From Demequina sp. NBRC 110051 (lineage in GTDB: Bacteria > Actinomycetota > Actinomycetes > Actinomycetales > Demequinaceae): a DNA stretch of 64,000 nucleotides. Positions 8,142 to 17,923 of this stretch are shown piece by piece. The notes under the pieces are model-generated. The model was not told the DNA's origin. It searched no databases and worked only from the letters and a program-made list of their open reading frames with translations. The position numbers were made by a program, and so were the translations under genes. Position 1 is the first letter of the stretch, and the number at the start of each line of letters is the position of its first letter. The stretch lies in assembly GCF_002090055.1 (NCBI RefSeq), contig NZ_BBRH01000018.1:1-64000 (forward strand). Direction: 5' to 3'.

Positions 8142-9496
8142 CGATCGTCGTACTGGCGGAACGTCTCGCCCGTGCGGGCGCGGCGCACGCGGGTGAGGAC
8201 CGCGATCAGGCCGATGATGGCGAGCCCTCCCAGCAGCGGCGGGCACCACAGGCCCACGGCGGTAGCGAGGATGCCCGCATACATGTCGCCCACGCGCGGG
8301 CCGCCGGTGACGACGACCACGAAGATCCCTTGGAGGCGTCCGCGCATCTCGTCGGGCGAGGCCTGGATGATCATGGTCTGGCGGAAGATGGCGCTCACCT
8401 CGTCGGAGGCACCCAGCCCCGCCATAGCGACGGCAAGCAGGATCATTGCGGGCCAGAAGATGCCGTCCCAGCCCGGCGCGGCGGTGTGATCCACGCCCTC
8501 CATCACGAGCACCACCACGCCGAACATCACCGCGAAGGCGCCGAACGTGGTGATGGCGCGCGCGATCGCCACGCCATGGCGATGCACGTGCGCGACCGGT
8601 CCGGAGAAGAGCGACACCAGGATGGTTCCCACCGCTCCGGCGGCGGTCAGCGCGCCCACGGTGAGCGAGCCGCCGCCCACCACCGTCGCGCCGAGCGCCG
8701 GGAACAGCACATAGGGGCGGCCAAAGGTCATCGCCACGACGTCGACGATGAAGCTCATCCTGATATTGGGGCTGCGCCGTAGGAACCCCGCCCCTTCGCG
8801 GAGCATGCCCCATCCGGCCTCAACCCGACGTCCCAGGCGCGGCAGCGCCGGCAGGGTCCACACGCCGAGGAAGCCCGCCGTGAACAGGATCGCGTCGATC
8901 GCAAACGTCCACGCGAGACCTACTGACGACGCCATCACGCCCGCGAGCGCCGGCCCCAGCGTCAGCGTCGCGCCAAAGGCAATGCCGTTGAGCGCAGTGG
9001 CGCGCGACACCAGATGCGGCTCGAGGATGCGTCCCACCACCGAGCCGCGTGTGGCGCTCGAGATGGTGGAGGCGACCGCGTTCAGGGTCGTCACGACGTA
9101 GAACGGCCACACGGGCGCATGGCCACCACCGGCGTGGAGCGCCACGTCCCAGGCCGCAAGCGCGACCAGGGCGAGCGTCGACGACCACGCCACGAGCGAC
9201 GAGACGATGAGGAGCCGCCGGCGGTCAAAGACGTCGGCGAGCACGCCGCCCCACAGCCCAGCCACAATCATGGGCAGCAGGGCGATGCCGCCGACGAGTC
9301 CCACGGCGAACGTCGAGGCGGTGATCTCGTAGATCTGCAGGCCGACGGCGACCACCGTCATCTGCGCGCCGATGCCCGCGACGGCGCCGCCGATCCACAG
9401 ACGCGCGAACGCGGGCGACTCCTTCAAGGGTGCAAGGTCGACCAGGTGGCGCCGGCGCGCTGGCGGTGCGGCCGTACCCGGCTCCTCGTGACTCAC
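8126..9496 (-). CDS. MFS exporter (EntS/MFS_3-like)
   Basis: This 456-residue membrane protein has about 12 hydrophobic segments and the MFS loop motif DVFDRRRLL after the second segment, as in the EntS/MFS_3 group of drug or siderophore exporters. The substrate is unknown. The GTG start at 9496 has no Shine-Dalgarno, but a TANNNT element (TAGACT, reverse strand at 9503-9508) stands six bases upstream, which suggests a leaderless mRNA. The 3' end overlaps the converging MarR-like gene. Confidence 0.88.
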   Translation of the reverse strand: MSHEEPGTAAPPARRRHLVDLAPLKESPAFARLWIGGAVAGIGAQMTVVAVGLQIYEITASTFAVGLVGGIALLPMIVAGLWGGVLADVFDRRRLLIVSSLVAWSSTLALVALAAWDVALHAGGGHAPVWPFYVVTTLNAVASTISSATRGSVVGRILEPHLVSRATALNGIAFGATLTLGPALAGVMASSVGLAWTFAIDAILFTAGFLGVWTLPALPRLGRRVEAGWGMLREGAGFLRRSPNIRMSFIVDVVAMTFGRPYVLFPALGATVVGGGSLTVGALTAAGAVGTILVSLFSGPVAHVHRHGVAIARAITTFGAFAVMFGVVVLVMEGVDHTAAPGWDGIFWPAMILLAVAMAGLGASDEVSAIFRQTMIIQASPDEMRGRLQGIFVVVVTGGPRVGDMYAGILATAVGLWCPPLLGGLAIIGLIAVLTRVRRARTGETFRQYDDRHPVA

Positions 9497-9622
9497 CGCG
9501 GCAGTCTACGGGCGAGCGCGTGACACCGTGGCTGCGAGGTTCTAGCCTCGAAACATCGGGCGAGGGGACCCGGCGCGGGCGAGCCACGGGAGGCCCACCC
9601 GCGGAGCTGAGGGGAGGTCGGC

Positions 9623-10279
9623 GTGCACCACGTTTCACCTCACGCACGCGCCCAGGCGGGCGCGTGGGCGACCGGCGTCGTCGGCGCGCTCATCCTCACC
9701 GGATGTCTTTCCGGACCTGGCACCTTCGTGCCCCCCGCCATTCCCACCGCGGATGCGTCCGCGACAACGGAGCCAGGAACAGAGCCCCATCCGGGAGCGA
9801 CCGCAGGCGGGGCGTCGGTAGCGGCGATCGCGGCATCGGCCTGTGGCCTGCTCGACGGCGCGACCCTCGCGAGCGCGACGGGCCATGCGATGGAGCCGAC
9901 CGCCACTGCGGACGACCCCGACTCGCACGCCGACGCGCTGCCCACCTGCCGCTGGGTGTCCGTCGACACGGGTGGCGACGCGACGCTGGCGGCCGAGGTC
10001 ACGATCATGGTCGACCCGACGATCACCGACATCGACGAATTCGTCGAGCAGGCCACCGCCGACGCCGACGCCGCCGGTCTGCCCCACACCCACCTCGCTA
10101 TCGACGGCGCGGATGTGGCCTTCGGCGGCGACGGAGAGGGCTTCGCGGCGGTGGTGGTGGTCTTCGCCGGGGTGGTGCACCAGGTGATTTACTCCGCTCC
10201 CGACGACGCCAACCGCCTGCAGGTGGCCGAGCGCCTCGCCGAGGAGATGGCACAGCACACGCACGGTGAGGAGCGCTGA
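9623..10279 (+). CDS. Secreted lipoprotein, DUF3558-like
   Basis: This 218-residue product has a lipoprotein signal: a hydrophobic stretch WATGVVGALIL followed by LTGC, so Cys28 is likely lipidated. A Thr/Pro/Ala linker follows, then a small globular domain beginning ACGLLDGATLASATG and containing TCRW, which resembles the DUF3558 pattern (CxLL...LxxxxG, then a second Cys). The function is unknown; such proteins sit on the outer face of the membrane. The start GTG 9623 has GGGGAGG five bases upstream. Confidence 0.75.
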   Translation: MHHVSPHARAQAGAWATGVVGALILTGCLSGPGTFVPPAIPTADASATTEPGTEPHPGATAGGASVAAIAASACGLLDGATLASATGHAMEPTATADDPDSHADALPTCRWVSVDTGGDATLAAEVTIMVDPTITDIDEFVEQATADADAAGLPHTHLAIDGADVAFGGDGEGFAAVVVVFAGVVHQVIYSAPDDANRLQVAERLAEEMAQHTHGEER

Positions 10280-10350
10280 CGCCGCCCCGTTCGCTGACGG
10301 CCAAGGCGTCCAATGCGTGCCGTTTGCGCCACGCGTGACAGAATCGCCTC

Positions 10351-12939
10351 ATGCCTGGTACTAACCTCACCCGCGCGGAAGCCGAGGCCCGCGCCGCCAT
10401 CGTCTCCACCGAGGCGTATGCCGTCGAGCTGGACCTCACCACCTCCGAGGAGACCTTCCGCTCGACGTCGACCGTCCGCTTTGGCGCCACCGCCGGCGAG
10501 ACGACCTTCATCGACCTGATCGCACCGGCCGTCCACCGGATCGTCCTCAACGGCACCGAACTGGACCCCGCCGAGCACTTCGTCGACAGCCGCATCACGC
10601 TGTCCGACCTCGCCGAGCACAACGAGCTCGTCGTCGAAGCCGAGTGCGCGTACATGAACACCGGCGAGGGCCTGCACCGCTTTGTGGACCCCGAGGACGG
10701 CGAGGTCTACCTCTACAGCCAGTTCGAGGTGGCCGACACGCGCCGTATGTTCGCCGTGTTCGAGCAGCCCGACCTCAAGGCCACCTTCCAGTTCACGGTG
10801 ACCGCGCCCCAGCACTGGCACGTGCTGAGCAACAACCCCGGCACCTCCTCCCCCGTCGACGGCACCATCACCATTGCCGACGTCGAGCGCGCCAAGGTCC
10901 GCTGGGAGTTCACCGAGACCGTGAAGCTCCCCTGCTACGTCACCGCGCTCGTCGCGGGCCCGTACCACGAGGTGCAGGGCACGGTGCAGTCGCGCAAGGG
11001 CGAGCTGCGCGCCAACGTCTACTGCCGCGCCGCGCTCGCGCCATACCTCGACGCGGACGTCATCCTCGACGACACCCAGCAGGGATTCACCTTCTACGAG
11101 GACAAGTTCCAGTACGACTACCCGTTCGAGAAGTACGACCAGATCTTCGTCCCCGAGTTCAACGCAGGCGCCATGGAGAACGCTGGCTGCGTCACGTTCC
11201 TCGAGGACTACGTGTTCCGCTCCAAGCCGCCGCAGGCCCGCGTCGAGCGACGCACCGTCACCGTGCTGCACGAGCTCGCCCACATGTGGTTCGGCGACCT
11301 CGTCACCATGAAGTGGTGGAACGATCTGTGGCTGAACGAGTCGTTCGCCGAGTACGCCTCGACGGTCGCGACCGTCGAGACCACCAAGTGGAAGAACAAC
11401 TGGGTCACCTTCAATGCCCTCGAGAAGACGTGGGCGGCGCGCCAGGACCAGCTGCCCTCCACGCACCCGATCATGGCGGACATCAAGGACCTCGAGGACG
11501 TCGAGGTGAACTTCGACGGCATCACCTACGCCAAGGGCGCCTCGGTGCTGCGCCAGCTCGCCGCCTGGGTGGGCCAGGACGAGTTCTTCGCGGGTGTCGC
11601 GGAGTACTTCCGCAAGCACCACCACTCCAACACGACGCTGCGCGACCTGCTCGTCGAGCTCGAGGAGACCTCCGGGCGCGACCTGTCGGGATGGTCTGAG
11701 GTGTGGCTCGAGAAGGCCGGCATCACGACGCTGCGCCCGCAGATCGAGGTGGACTCCAACGACGACATCGCGGCGTTCGAAGTGCTGCAGGAGGTGCCCG
11801 CCGAGTGGCCCACGCAGCGTCCTCACCGCGTGGGGCTGGGCGGCTACGACGTGGTCGTCGATGAGAAGGGCGTGACGCGCCTGGAGCAGTCCATGCACGT
11901 CGAGATCGATGTCAGCGGCGAGCGCACCGACGTCGCCGAGTTGGTCGGCAAGCACCGCCCCGCGCTGATCCTGGTCAACGACGGCGACCTCGCCTACGCG
12001 AAGGTGCGCCTGGACGACCAGTCCCTCGCGACCGCGGTCGAGCACGTGGGCGCGTTCACCGACCCGCTGGCCCGCTCGATGGTGCTGACGGCCGCATGGG
12101 ACATGACGCGCGACGGCGAGATGCCTGCACGCCAGTACATCGACCTGGTGCTGAAGAACATTGGCCGCGAGACCGAGTCGACCACGGTCATGGTGCTGCT
12201 GCGCCAGCTGACCACCACTCTCGCGCTGTACGTCCACCCCGCCCACGAGGAGGACGCGGCGCAGCACGTCGCCGAGCAGCTGTGGAAGCTCGCCATCGAG
12301 GCGCTGCCCGGCTCCGACAGCCAGCTGCAGTTTGTGCGCGCCTTCGCCGCCCATGCCCAGTCCGACCTGCACCTGGACAACCTCCAGGGTCTTATCGACG
12401 AGAAGCTCCACCTCGAGGGCCTCGAGATCGACAAGGACCTGCAGTGGGACCTGCTCATCGGCCTGGTGGCCGGGGGCCGCGCGGGAGAGGTGGCGATCGA
12501 GTTGCAGCTCGCGAAGGACGGATCCGCCTCGGGACAGCGTCGCGCCGCCCACGCCCGTGCAGCGATCCCCACCGCCGAGGGCAAGCGCGCCACCTGGGAC
12601 GCGCTCGTCAACGCCGAGAAGGACATGCCCAACGCACTGCAGTACGAGGCGACCGCGGGCTTCACGCACGTGCACGATCTCGCGCTCCTCACGCCCTACG
12701 TCGACGAGTACTTCGCCTCGGTGCGCCGCATCTACGCGGACAAGACCAGCGAGATCGCGACCAACCTCATCGAGGGGCTCTACCCCGCCGAGCTCGCCGG
12801 TCGCGTGGCCGACCTGCAGGACAAGGCCGACGCGTGGCTCGAGGCGAACGCGGACGCGCATGACGCGCTGAAGCGCCTGATCGTCGAGGGCCGCGACGGC
12901 GTGCGCCGAGCCCTGGCGAACCAGGAGCGCGACTACTAA
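10351..12939 (+). CDS. pepN: Aminopeptidase N (M1 family), first copy
   Basis: This 862-residue cytoplasmic zinc aminopeptidase removes N-terminal residues from peptides. The exopeptidase motif GAMEN is at 273-277, the zinc motif HELAH at 307-311 and the third ligand E330 in LNESF. The C-terminal half carries the ERAP1-like helical domain. Length and architecture match actinobacterial PepN. The start ATG 10351 lacks a Shine-Dalgarno; CAGAAT at 10339-10344 is a possible -10 for a leaderless transcript. A second, clearly homologous copy follows at 13087, after a terminator and hairpin, so the two are separate transcription units. Confidence 0.95.
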   Translation: MPGTNLTRAEAEARAAIVSTEAYAVELDLTTSEETFRSTSTVRFGATAGETTFIDLIAPAVHRIVLNGTELDPAEHFVDSRITLSDLAEHNELVVEAECAYMNTGEGLHRFVDPEDGEVYLYSQFEVADTRRMFAVFEQPDLKATFQFTVTAPQHWHVLSNNPGTSSPVDGTITIADVERAKVRWEFTETVKLPCYVTALVAGPYHEVQGTVQSRKGELRANVYCRAALAPYLDADVILDDTQQGFTFYEDKFQYDYPFEKYDQIFVPEFNAGAMENAGCVTFLEDYVFRSKPPQARVERRTVTVLHELAHMWFGDLVTMKWWNDLWLNESFAEYASTVATVETTKWKNNWVTFNALEKTWAARQDQLPSTHPIMADIKDLEDVEVNFDGITYAKGASVLRQLAAWVGQDEFFAGVAEYFRKHHHSNTTLRDLLVELEETSGRDLSGWSEVWLEKAGITTLRPQIEVDSNDDIAAFEVLQEVPAEWPTQRPHRVGLGGYDVVVDEKGVTRLEQSMHVEIDVSGERTDVAELVGKHRPALILVNDGDLAYAKVRLDDQSLATAVEHVGAFTDPLARSMVLTAAWDMTRDGEMPARQYIDLVLKNIGRETESTTVMVLLRQLTTTLALYVHPAHEEDAAQHVAEQLWKLAIEALPGSDSQLQFVRAFAAHAQSDLHLDNLQGLIDEKLHLEGLEIDKDLQWDLLIGLVAGGRAGEVAIELQLAKDGSASGQRRAAHARAAIPTAEGKRATWDALVNAEKDMPNALQYEATAGFTHVHDLALLTPYVDEYFASVRRIYADKTSEIATNLIEGLYPAELAGRVADLQDKADAWLEANADAHDALKRLIVEGRDGVRRALANQERDY

Positions 12940-12955
12940 GCGATAGCGCTTTCAC

Positions 12956-12992
12956 GACGGGGACGGCCGCCTGGCCGTCCCCGTCGTTTTTT
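12956..12992 (+). terminator. Intrinsic terminator after the first pepN
   Basis: GACGGGGACGGCC (12956-12968) and GGCCGTCCCCGTC (12973-12985) are a perfect 13-bp stem with a 4-base loop, followed by GTTTTTT. It is the clearest terminator in the window. Confidence 0.95.
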
Positions 12993-12996
12993 ATGC

Positions 12997-13046
12997 GGCC
13001 GATGCCGTGGCGGGGCTTCGTACGAGGGCCCGCCACGGCATCGGCC
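12997..13046. repeat. Inverted pair of the 14-bp element forming an 18-bp perfect hairpin
   Basis: The arms 12997-13014 and 13029-13046 are perfect 18-bp inverted repeats with a 14-base spacer; each contains an exact GGCCGATGCCGTGG (13033-13046 on the reverse strand). The structure lies directly behind the pepN terminator and 40 bp before the second pepN. Confidence 0.88.
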
Positions 13047-13086
13047 CGTCTCACGTCCCCGGCCATGACATGGGAGACTGGCCCGC

Positions 13087-15642
13087 ATGGCCACCACCCT
13101 CACGAGGGACGAGGCAACGGCGCGCGCCGCCGTGTTGTCGTCCGCCGAATACCGCGTCCATCTCGACTTCACGGGAACGGGCGACACCTTCCGCTCGACC
13201 TCGACGGTGATCTTTGACGCGGCGCGCGACTCGGCAACCTTCCTCGACCTGGTGGGCAAAGCCGTGAGCGTGCGGGTCAACGGCGAGGAGCTCGACCCCG
13301 CGACCGTGCACGTCGACGACCGCGTCTACGTGTCGGGGATGCACGGGCCCACGGAGGTCGTGATCGAGGCCGAGTGCGACTACCGCACCACCGGTCAGGG
13401 GATTCATCGCTTCATCGACGCCGCGACGGGCGACTGGTACCTGTACAGCCAGTTCGCGACGGACGACGCGCGCGGCGCCTTCGCCGTGTTCGACCAGCCC
13501 GACATCAAGGGCACCTTCCAGTTCACCGTGACCGCGCCGGCGGCCTGGCAGGTGATCTCCAACACGGCGCAGCCCGCGCCCGTCGAGTCGGGCGAGGGTG
13601 CGCTGACCTGGGAGTTCGCTCCCACGGTGCCGCTGCCGTGCTACGCCGCTGCCGTTGTCGCCGGTCCGTACGTCTACGAGGAGGCGGTGCTGCAGTCCGC
13701 GAAGGGCGACATCCCCGCACGCGTGTACGGCCGCCCTGAGGTCGCCGACCACCTCGCGTCCGCGCGCCTGTTCGCCGACGTGCAGGCCGGCATCTCGCTG
13801 TACGAGCGCATCTTCGCCACCGAGTACCCGTACGACAGCTACGACCAGATCTACGTGCCGCAGTACAACTGGGGCGCCATGGAGAACGCGGGCTGCGTGA
13901 CGATTTCCGAGGACCGCTACCTGTTCCGCACCGAGGTGTCCCAGTCCGAGCTCGAGGCCCGCACCAACGTGGTGCTGCACGAGCTCGCGCACATGTGGTT
14001 CGGCAACCTTGTCACCATGCGCTGGTGGGACGACCTGTGGCTGAACGAGTCCTTTGCGGACTTCGTCGCGCACCATGCCGCGACCCAGGTCACGGAGTAC
14101 ACGGACGCGTGGGTCGCGTTCGGCGCGGGCCGCAAGTCGGTGGGTTACGTGCAGGATCAGCTGCCCACCACGCACCCGGTGCTGGGCGACGTGCCGACCG
14201 TCGAGGCGGTCACGGGCACTTTCGACATGATCACGTACGCCAAGGGCGCCTCCGCGCTGCGCCAGCTCGCCGCGACGCTCGACCTGCCCGTGTTCTTCGC
14301 CGGCGTCGCGTCCTACGTTCACGCCCACCACCACGGCAACGCGACGCTCGCGGACCTGTTCGCCGAGCTCGAGTCGGCCTCCGGGCGCGACCTGTCCGCG
14401 TGGTCGCGCGCGTGGCTCGAGACCCCCGGCGTCACGACGCTGTCGGCGCAGGTGACGACCGACGATGCGGGGGCCGTCACCTCGCTCATCGTCGACGAGG
14501 AGGTGCCCGAGGGTGCCCTTCACCACCCCCACCGCTTGGTCATCGGCGGCTACACGCTGAGCGACGAGGGCCTCACACGCCGCTGGAAGGTCAGCGCGGA
14601 CGTGGCGGTCGGCGACGACGGCGCGGGAGTGTCGATCGCGGAGGCGATCGGGAAGGCCGCGCCCGACCTCCTGCTGGTGAACGACGGCGACCTCACCTAC
14701 GCGAAGGTGCGCCTGGACGCGCGCTCGCTCGCCACGGTCGAGGCGCACATCGCGGAGCTTTCCGACCCCATGGCGCAGCACCTCGTGCTCGACTCGCTGT
14801 GGCACTCGTGCCGCGACGGCGTGTTGCCCGCGGCACGCTACGTGGGTGTGGTGCTCGAGGCCGCAGGGACGCTCACCAACTCCGAGGTCCTCGGCGCGCA
14901 CCTGGCACAGATCGCCACGGCGATCCGCCGCTACGCTCCCCCGGCCTCCCGGGAGGAGCTCGCGGGCTCGACCGCGCAACGCCTGTGGCAGCTGCTGGGC
15001 GAGGCCGCACCCGGATCGGACGCCCAGCTGCAGCTCTTGCGCGGCTTCGCGTCGCTCGTGACCACGGACGCGCAGGCGCAGATCGCCGCAGAGCTGCTCG
15101 ACGGCGTCACCTCGATCGAGGGACGTGAGATCGACTCCGAGCTCACCTGGGACCTCGTGACCGCCCTGGCTCAGGCGGGCCGCATGGATGACGCCGGGAT
15201 CGACGAGCGCCTCGCGGCCGACCCCTCGACGGCCGGTCAGCGCCGTGCCGCCGGGGCCCGTGCGGCCCTCGCCGGCGCCGAGGCCAAGCGTCGCGCCTGG
15301 GACTCGATCGCGCACCCCGACGGCGCCGTGCCACCCAACGCCATCGCGTTCGCGACCGCACTGGGGCTGGGCCGCTCTCACCGTCCCGAGGACCTCGAGC
15401 CGCTGCTCGACGAGATCCTTGCGGGGCTGCGCCCCATGTACGAGTCGATGGCGTCCTTCATGGCGCTGCGCGTCGCGAACTACGTGTTCCCCACCGCTCT
15501 CGCGGGGCGCGTGCCCGGGCTCACGGGGCGCGTCGAGGCGTGGCTCGCGGACAACGCCGATGCGCCCTCGACGCTGCTGAAGGCCGTCACCGAGGGTCTC
15601 GACGAGATCCGGCGCTCCGAGCGCGCCCAGCAGGCGCGCTAA
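13087..15642 (+). CDS. pepN: Aminopeptidase N (M1 family), second copy
   Basis: This 851-residue paralogue of the preceding protein is colinear over its whole length. It keeps GAMEN (263-267), HELAH (298-302) and the third zinc ligand E321, so it should be active. Differences cluster in surface segments and in the ERAP1-like C-terminal region, which may give another peptide preference. The start ATG 13087 has GGGAGA upstream. The tandem arrangement points to local duplication. It converges with malQ, 26 bp between stops. Confidence 0.95.
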   Translation: MATTLTRDEATARAAVLSSAEYRVHLDFTGTGDTFRSTSTVIFDAARDSATFLDLVGKAVSVRVNGEELDPATVHVDDRVYVSGMHGPTEVVIEAECDYRTTGQGIHRFIDAATGDWYLYSQFATDDARGAFAVFDQPDIKGTFQFTVTAPAAWQVISNTAQPAPVESGEGALTWEFAPTVPLPCYAAAVVAGPYVYEEAVLQSAKGDIPARVYGRPEVADHLASARLFADVQAGISLYERIFATEYPYDSYDQIYVPQYNWGAMENAGCVTISEDRYLFRTEVSQSELEARTNVVLHELAHMWFGNLVTMRWWDDLWLNESFADFVAHHAATQVTEYTDAWVAFGAGRKSVGYVQDQLPTTHPVLGDVPTVEAVTGTFDMITYAKGASALRQLAATLDLPVFFAGVASYVHAHHHGNATLADLFAELESASGRDLSAWSRAWLETPGVTTLSAQVTTDDAGAVTSLIVDEEVPEGALHHPHRLVIGGYTLSDEGLTRRWKVSADVAVGDDGAGVSIAEAIGKAAPDLLLVNDGDLTYAKVRLDARSLATVEAHIAELSDPMAQHLVLDSLWHSCRDGVLPAARYVGVVLEAAGTLTNSEVLGAHLAQIATAIRRYAPPASREELAGSTAQRLWQLLGEAAPGSDAQLQLLRGFASLVTTDAQAQIAAELLDGVTSIEGREIDSELTWDLVTALAQAGRMDDAGIDERLAADPSTAGQRRAAGARAALAGAEAKRRAWDSIAHPDGAVPPNAIAFATALGLGRSHRPEDLEPLLDEILAGLRPMYESMASFMALRVANYVFPTALAGRVPGLTGRVEAWLADNADAPSTLLKAVTEGLDEIRRSERAQQAR

Positions 15643-15668
15643 GCAGGGCCGGGCTTCCTGGGCGCGGG

Positions 15669-17810
15669 TCAGGCCTCGCGGGCCGTGCGCACCGCCTCGA
15701 GGAGCCGCTGCACACGCGGGTGCTCGAAGATCTCATCGACGAGCACGGGCACGCCATTGGCGTCGGCCAGCGGCACCTGCCAGTTGGGGTACTCGGTGTG
15801 CGTGCCCGGGTGGTTCTGAGAGCGGCGCTCTCCCACGGCATCGGTGAGCGCCACGGCCGTGAGGATCGCGGGGGTGTGCATCGCGAGGCGGTGCACACCG
15901 GCGACGAGGTCCTCCTCGTTCCAGTCCTCGATCATCCAGTCGCGCTCGCGCAGGTAGGCGACCATGCGCTCGCGCTCCTGATCGGCCTGGGCGGTGACCG
16001 TCGCGACGTCGTCGAGGATGAGGCCCAGCTCCTGGCGCACAGGAATGTGCTCGCCGGCAAGGTACGCCGCGGTGGGCGGAAGGTCGTGCACGGTGACGGA
16101 CACCAGGGCATCGGACCGGTAGTGCTCGGGTGGGGTCGGCGAGCCGTCCCACTGCTTCTCGAAAAGCGCCACGACGGTGCCGAGCAGCCCGCGCTCGTTG
16201 AGGTAGTCCGACACCCACGGCTCGAGAGTGCCGAGGTCTTCGCCGATGACGATCGCGCCGGCGCGGTCGGCCTCGAGGGCGAGGATGCCGATCAGCGCCT
16301 CGTGGTCGAAGTTCACGTAGACGCCGTCCGAGGGCGCGTGCCCCTCGGGCACCCACCACTGGCGGAACAGGCCCAGGATGTGGTCGATGCGGAGGGCACC
16401 CGCATGCCTCACCGCGGCGCGCACCACGTCACGGAACGGCACGTACGCCGCCGCCTCGAGTGCGCGCGGCTGCCATGGGGGCTGCGACCACGACTGGCCA
16501 ATCTGGTTGTACATGTCCGGCGGGGCGCCCACCGCGATACCGTCGGCGAGCACGCGGCCCAGGGCCCAGGCATCGGCCCCCTCGGGGTGTACGCCGACCG
16601 CAAGGTCTGTCATGACGCCGATACTCATGCCGGCGTCGCGCGCCACCCGCTGCGCCCGTGACAGTTGCTCGTCACAGATCCACTGCAGCCACGCGTGATA
16701 GAGGACGCGGTCCGCGTGCTCATCGCGCCAGGCGTCCACGGCGGCGGGCAGTCGCTGGGCGAGTTCGTCGGGCCACGGCACTCCCCGGTGAGCCTCGGCG
16801 ATCGAGCACCAGGTCGCGAAGTCCTCGAGGGAGCGACCCTCGCGCAGGCAGAACGCCTCGAAGGCCGCCTGCCGGCCGGCCGAGCGCGGCGCGGCGAACA
16901 CCTTCTCCAGCGCCGCGGCCTTCATCCGCCACACGCTGTCGCGGTCGATGCGGTCGGTGCTGGAGTTGACCCGCCGCGGCCGCTCGGCCTCCCACTCGAG
17001 GACGGCGCGTTGCTGCGACGGCAAGTAGGCGACCTCGGTGATGTCCTCGACGCGAATGTACAGCGGCGACAAGAAGCGCCGGGACGTGGGGAGGTAGGGC
17101 GACGGCTCGATGGGAGGCACCGGCTCGGTCGCGTGGAGCGGATTGATCTGGATGAAGTCGGCTCCGGCGGCGGCGGACAACGCTCCCAGGTCGGCGAGGT
17201 CGCCAAAATCGCCGATGCCCCACGAGCGCTCCGAGCGCACCGAGTACAGCTGCGCGGCCAGGCCCCACGGACGGCGTGCGCTCACCTCTGCGGGCAGCGG
17301 CACCCGGTCGGGCACCACGACGACGTAGCCGCGAGCCCGCACGCCAGTGGTGCGGGCCTCGACCCTGTGCCATCCGAGCGGCAGGTCGGCGGGGATATCG
17401 AAGGTCGCCCGGCCGATCAGGCGCGGTCCCACCTGGCGCGGCTCGACCAGCACGTCCAGCTGCCCCAGGTCGCGGGCGGAACCGTCCTCGAGCGTCAGGG
17501 CCGCGGCGGCGGGTTCGCCGTGAGTCACGTGCACCGGAAGGTCGTGACGCTGACCGATGCGCACCACGGTGATGGGCGGCACCATGCGGGCCCACGGAAG
17601 ATCCTCCAGCGCAGCGCGCGAGGCCTCACATTCGGCGTCGTCGCCGGCCGCGACACCCATCGCGGTGAGGGCCGCACGCACGGCCGCGATCGAACTGGTG
17701 CGGGAGTTGCCGTCCCATCCGGTGTAGGTCAGGGACACGCCGCAGGCGCGCGCGAGGGCGGCGAGCGCCTCGCTGGGCGCCTCAGCTTCTGGTGAGAGGT
17801 GCGTGTCCAC
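15669..17810 (-). CDS. malQ: 4-alpha-glucanotransferase (amylomaltase)
   Basis: MalQ transfers alpha-1,4-glucan segments between maltooligosaccharides in glycogen/maltose metabolism. The 713-residue protein is GH77: an N-terminal extension (about 1-190) typical of actinobacterial MalQ, GIGDFGDLADL, INPLHA, then the nucleophile D476 in LRIDHILGL and the acid/base E524 in IGEDLG. The start GTG 17810 is preceded by CAGGA. The neighbours are unrelated peptidases and mscS, so no maltose operon is present here. Confidence 0.93.
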   Translation of the reverse strand: MDTHLSPEAEAPSEALAALARACGVSLTYTGWDGNSRTSSIAAVRAALTAMGVAAGDDAECEASRAALEDLPWARMVPPITVVRIGQRHDLPVHVTHGEPAAAALTLEDGSARDLGQLDVLVEPRQVGPRLIGRATFDIPADLPLGWHRVEARTTGVRARGYVVVVPDRVPLPAEVSARRPWGLAAQLYSVRSERSWGIGDFGDLADLGALSAAAGADFIQINPLHATEPVPPIEPSPYLPTSRRFLSPLYIRVEDITEVAYLPSQQRAVLEWEAERPRRVNSSTDRIDRDSVWRMKAAALEKVFAAPRSAGRQAAFEAFCLREGRSLEDFATWCSIAEAHRGVPWPDELAQRLPAAVDAWRDEHADRVLYHAWLQWICDEQLSRAQRVARDAGMSIGVMTDLAVGVHPEGADAWALGRVLADGIAVGAPPDMYNQIGQSWSQPPWQPRALEAAAYVPFRDVVRAAVRHAGALRIDHILGLFRQWWVPEGHAPSDGVYVNFDHEALIGILALEADRAGAIVIGEDLGTLEPWVSDYLNERGLLGTVVALFEKQWDGSPTPPEHYRSDALVSVTVHDLPPTAAYLAGEHIPVRQELGLILDDVATVTAQADQERERMVAYLRERDWMIEDWNEEDLVAGVHRLAMHTPAILTAVALTDAVGERRSQNHPGTHTEYPNWQVPLADANGVPVLVDEIFEHPRVQRLLEAVRTAREA

Positions 17811-17923
17811 TCGTCTATCCTGCCAGGTTCACACCAGTTTTCCAGGGTGATTTTGGTACCACCGGGCCCACATTGACGGCCGATGCGTCACGATCGTCAG
17901 GGGACGTGGTTACCCTGGGAGGC

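Noticed and set aside
10189..12861. A very long reverse ORF (890 codons) opposite the first pepN
   Set aside because: It mirrors the pepN gene in the complementary reading frame of high-GC DNA, has no recognisable domain and no start signal. The same holds for long reverse or forward shadows at 13051-15381, 5121-7523 and 49397-51331.
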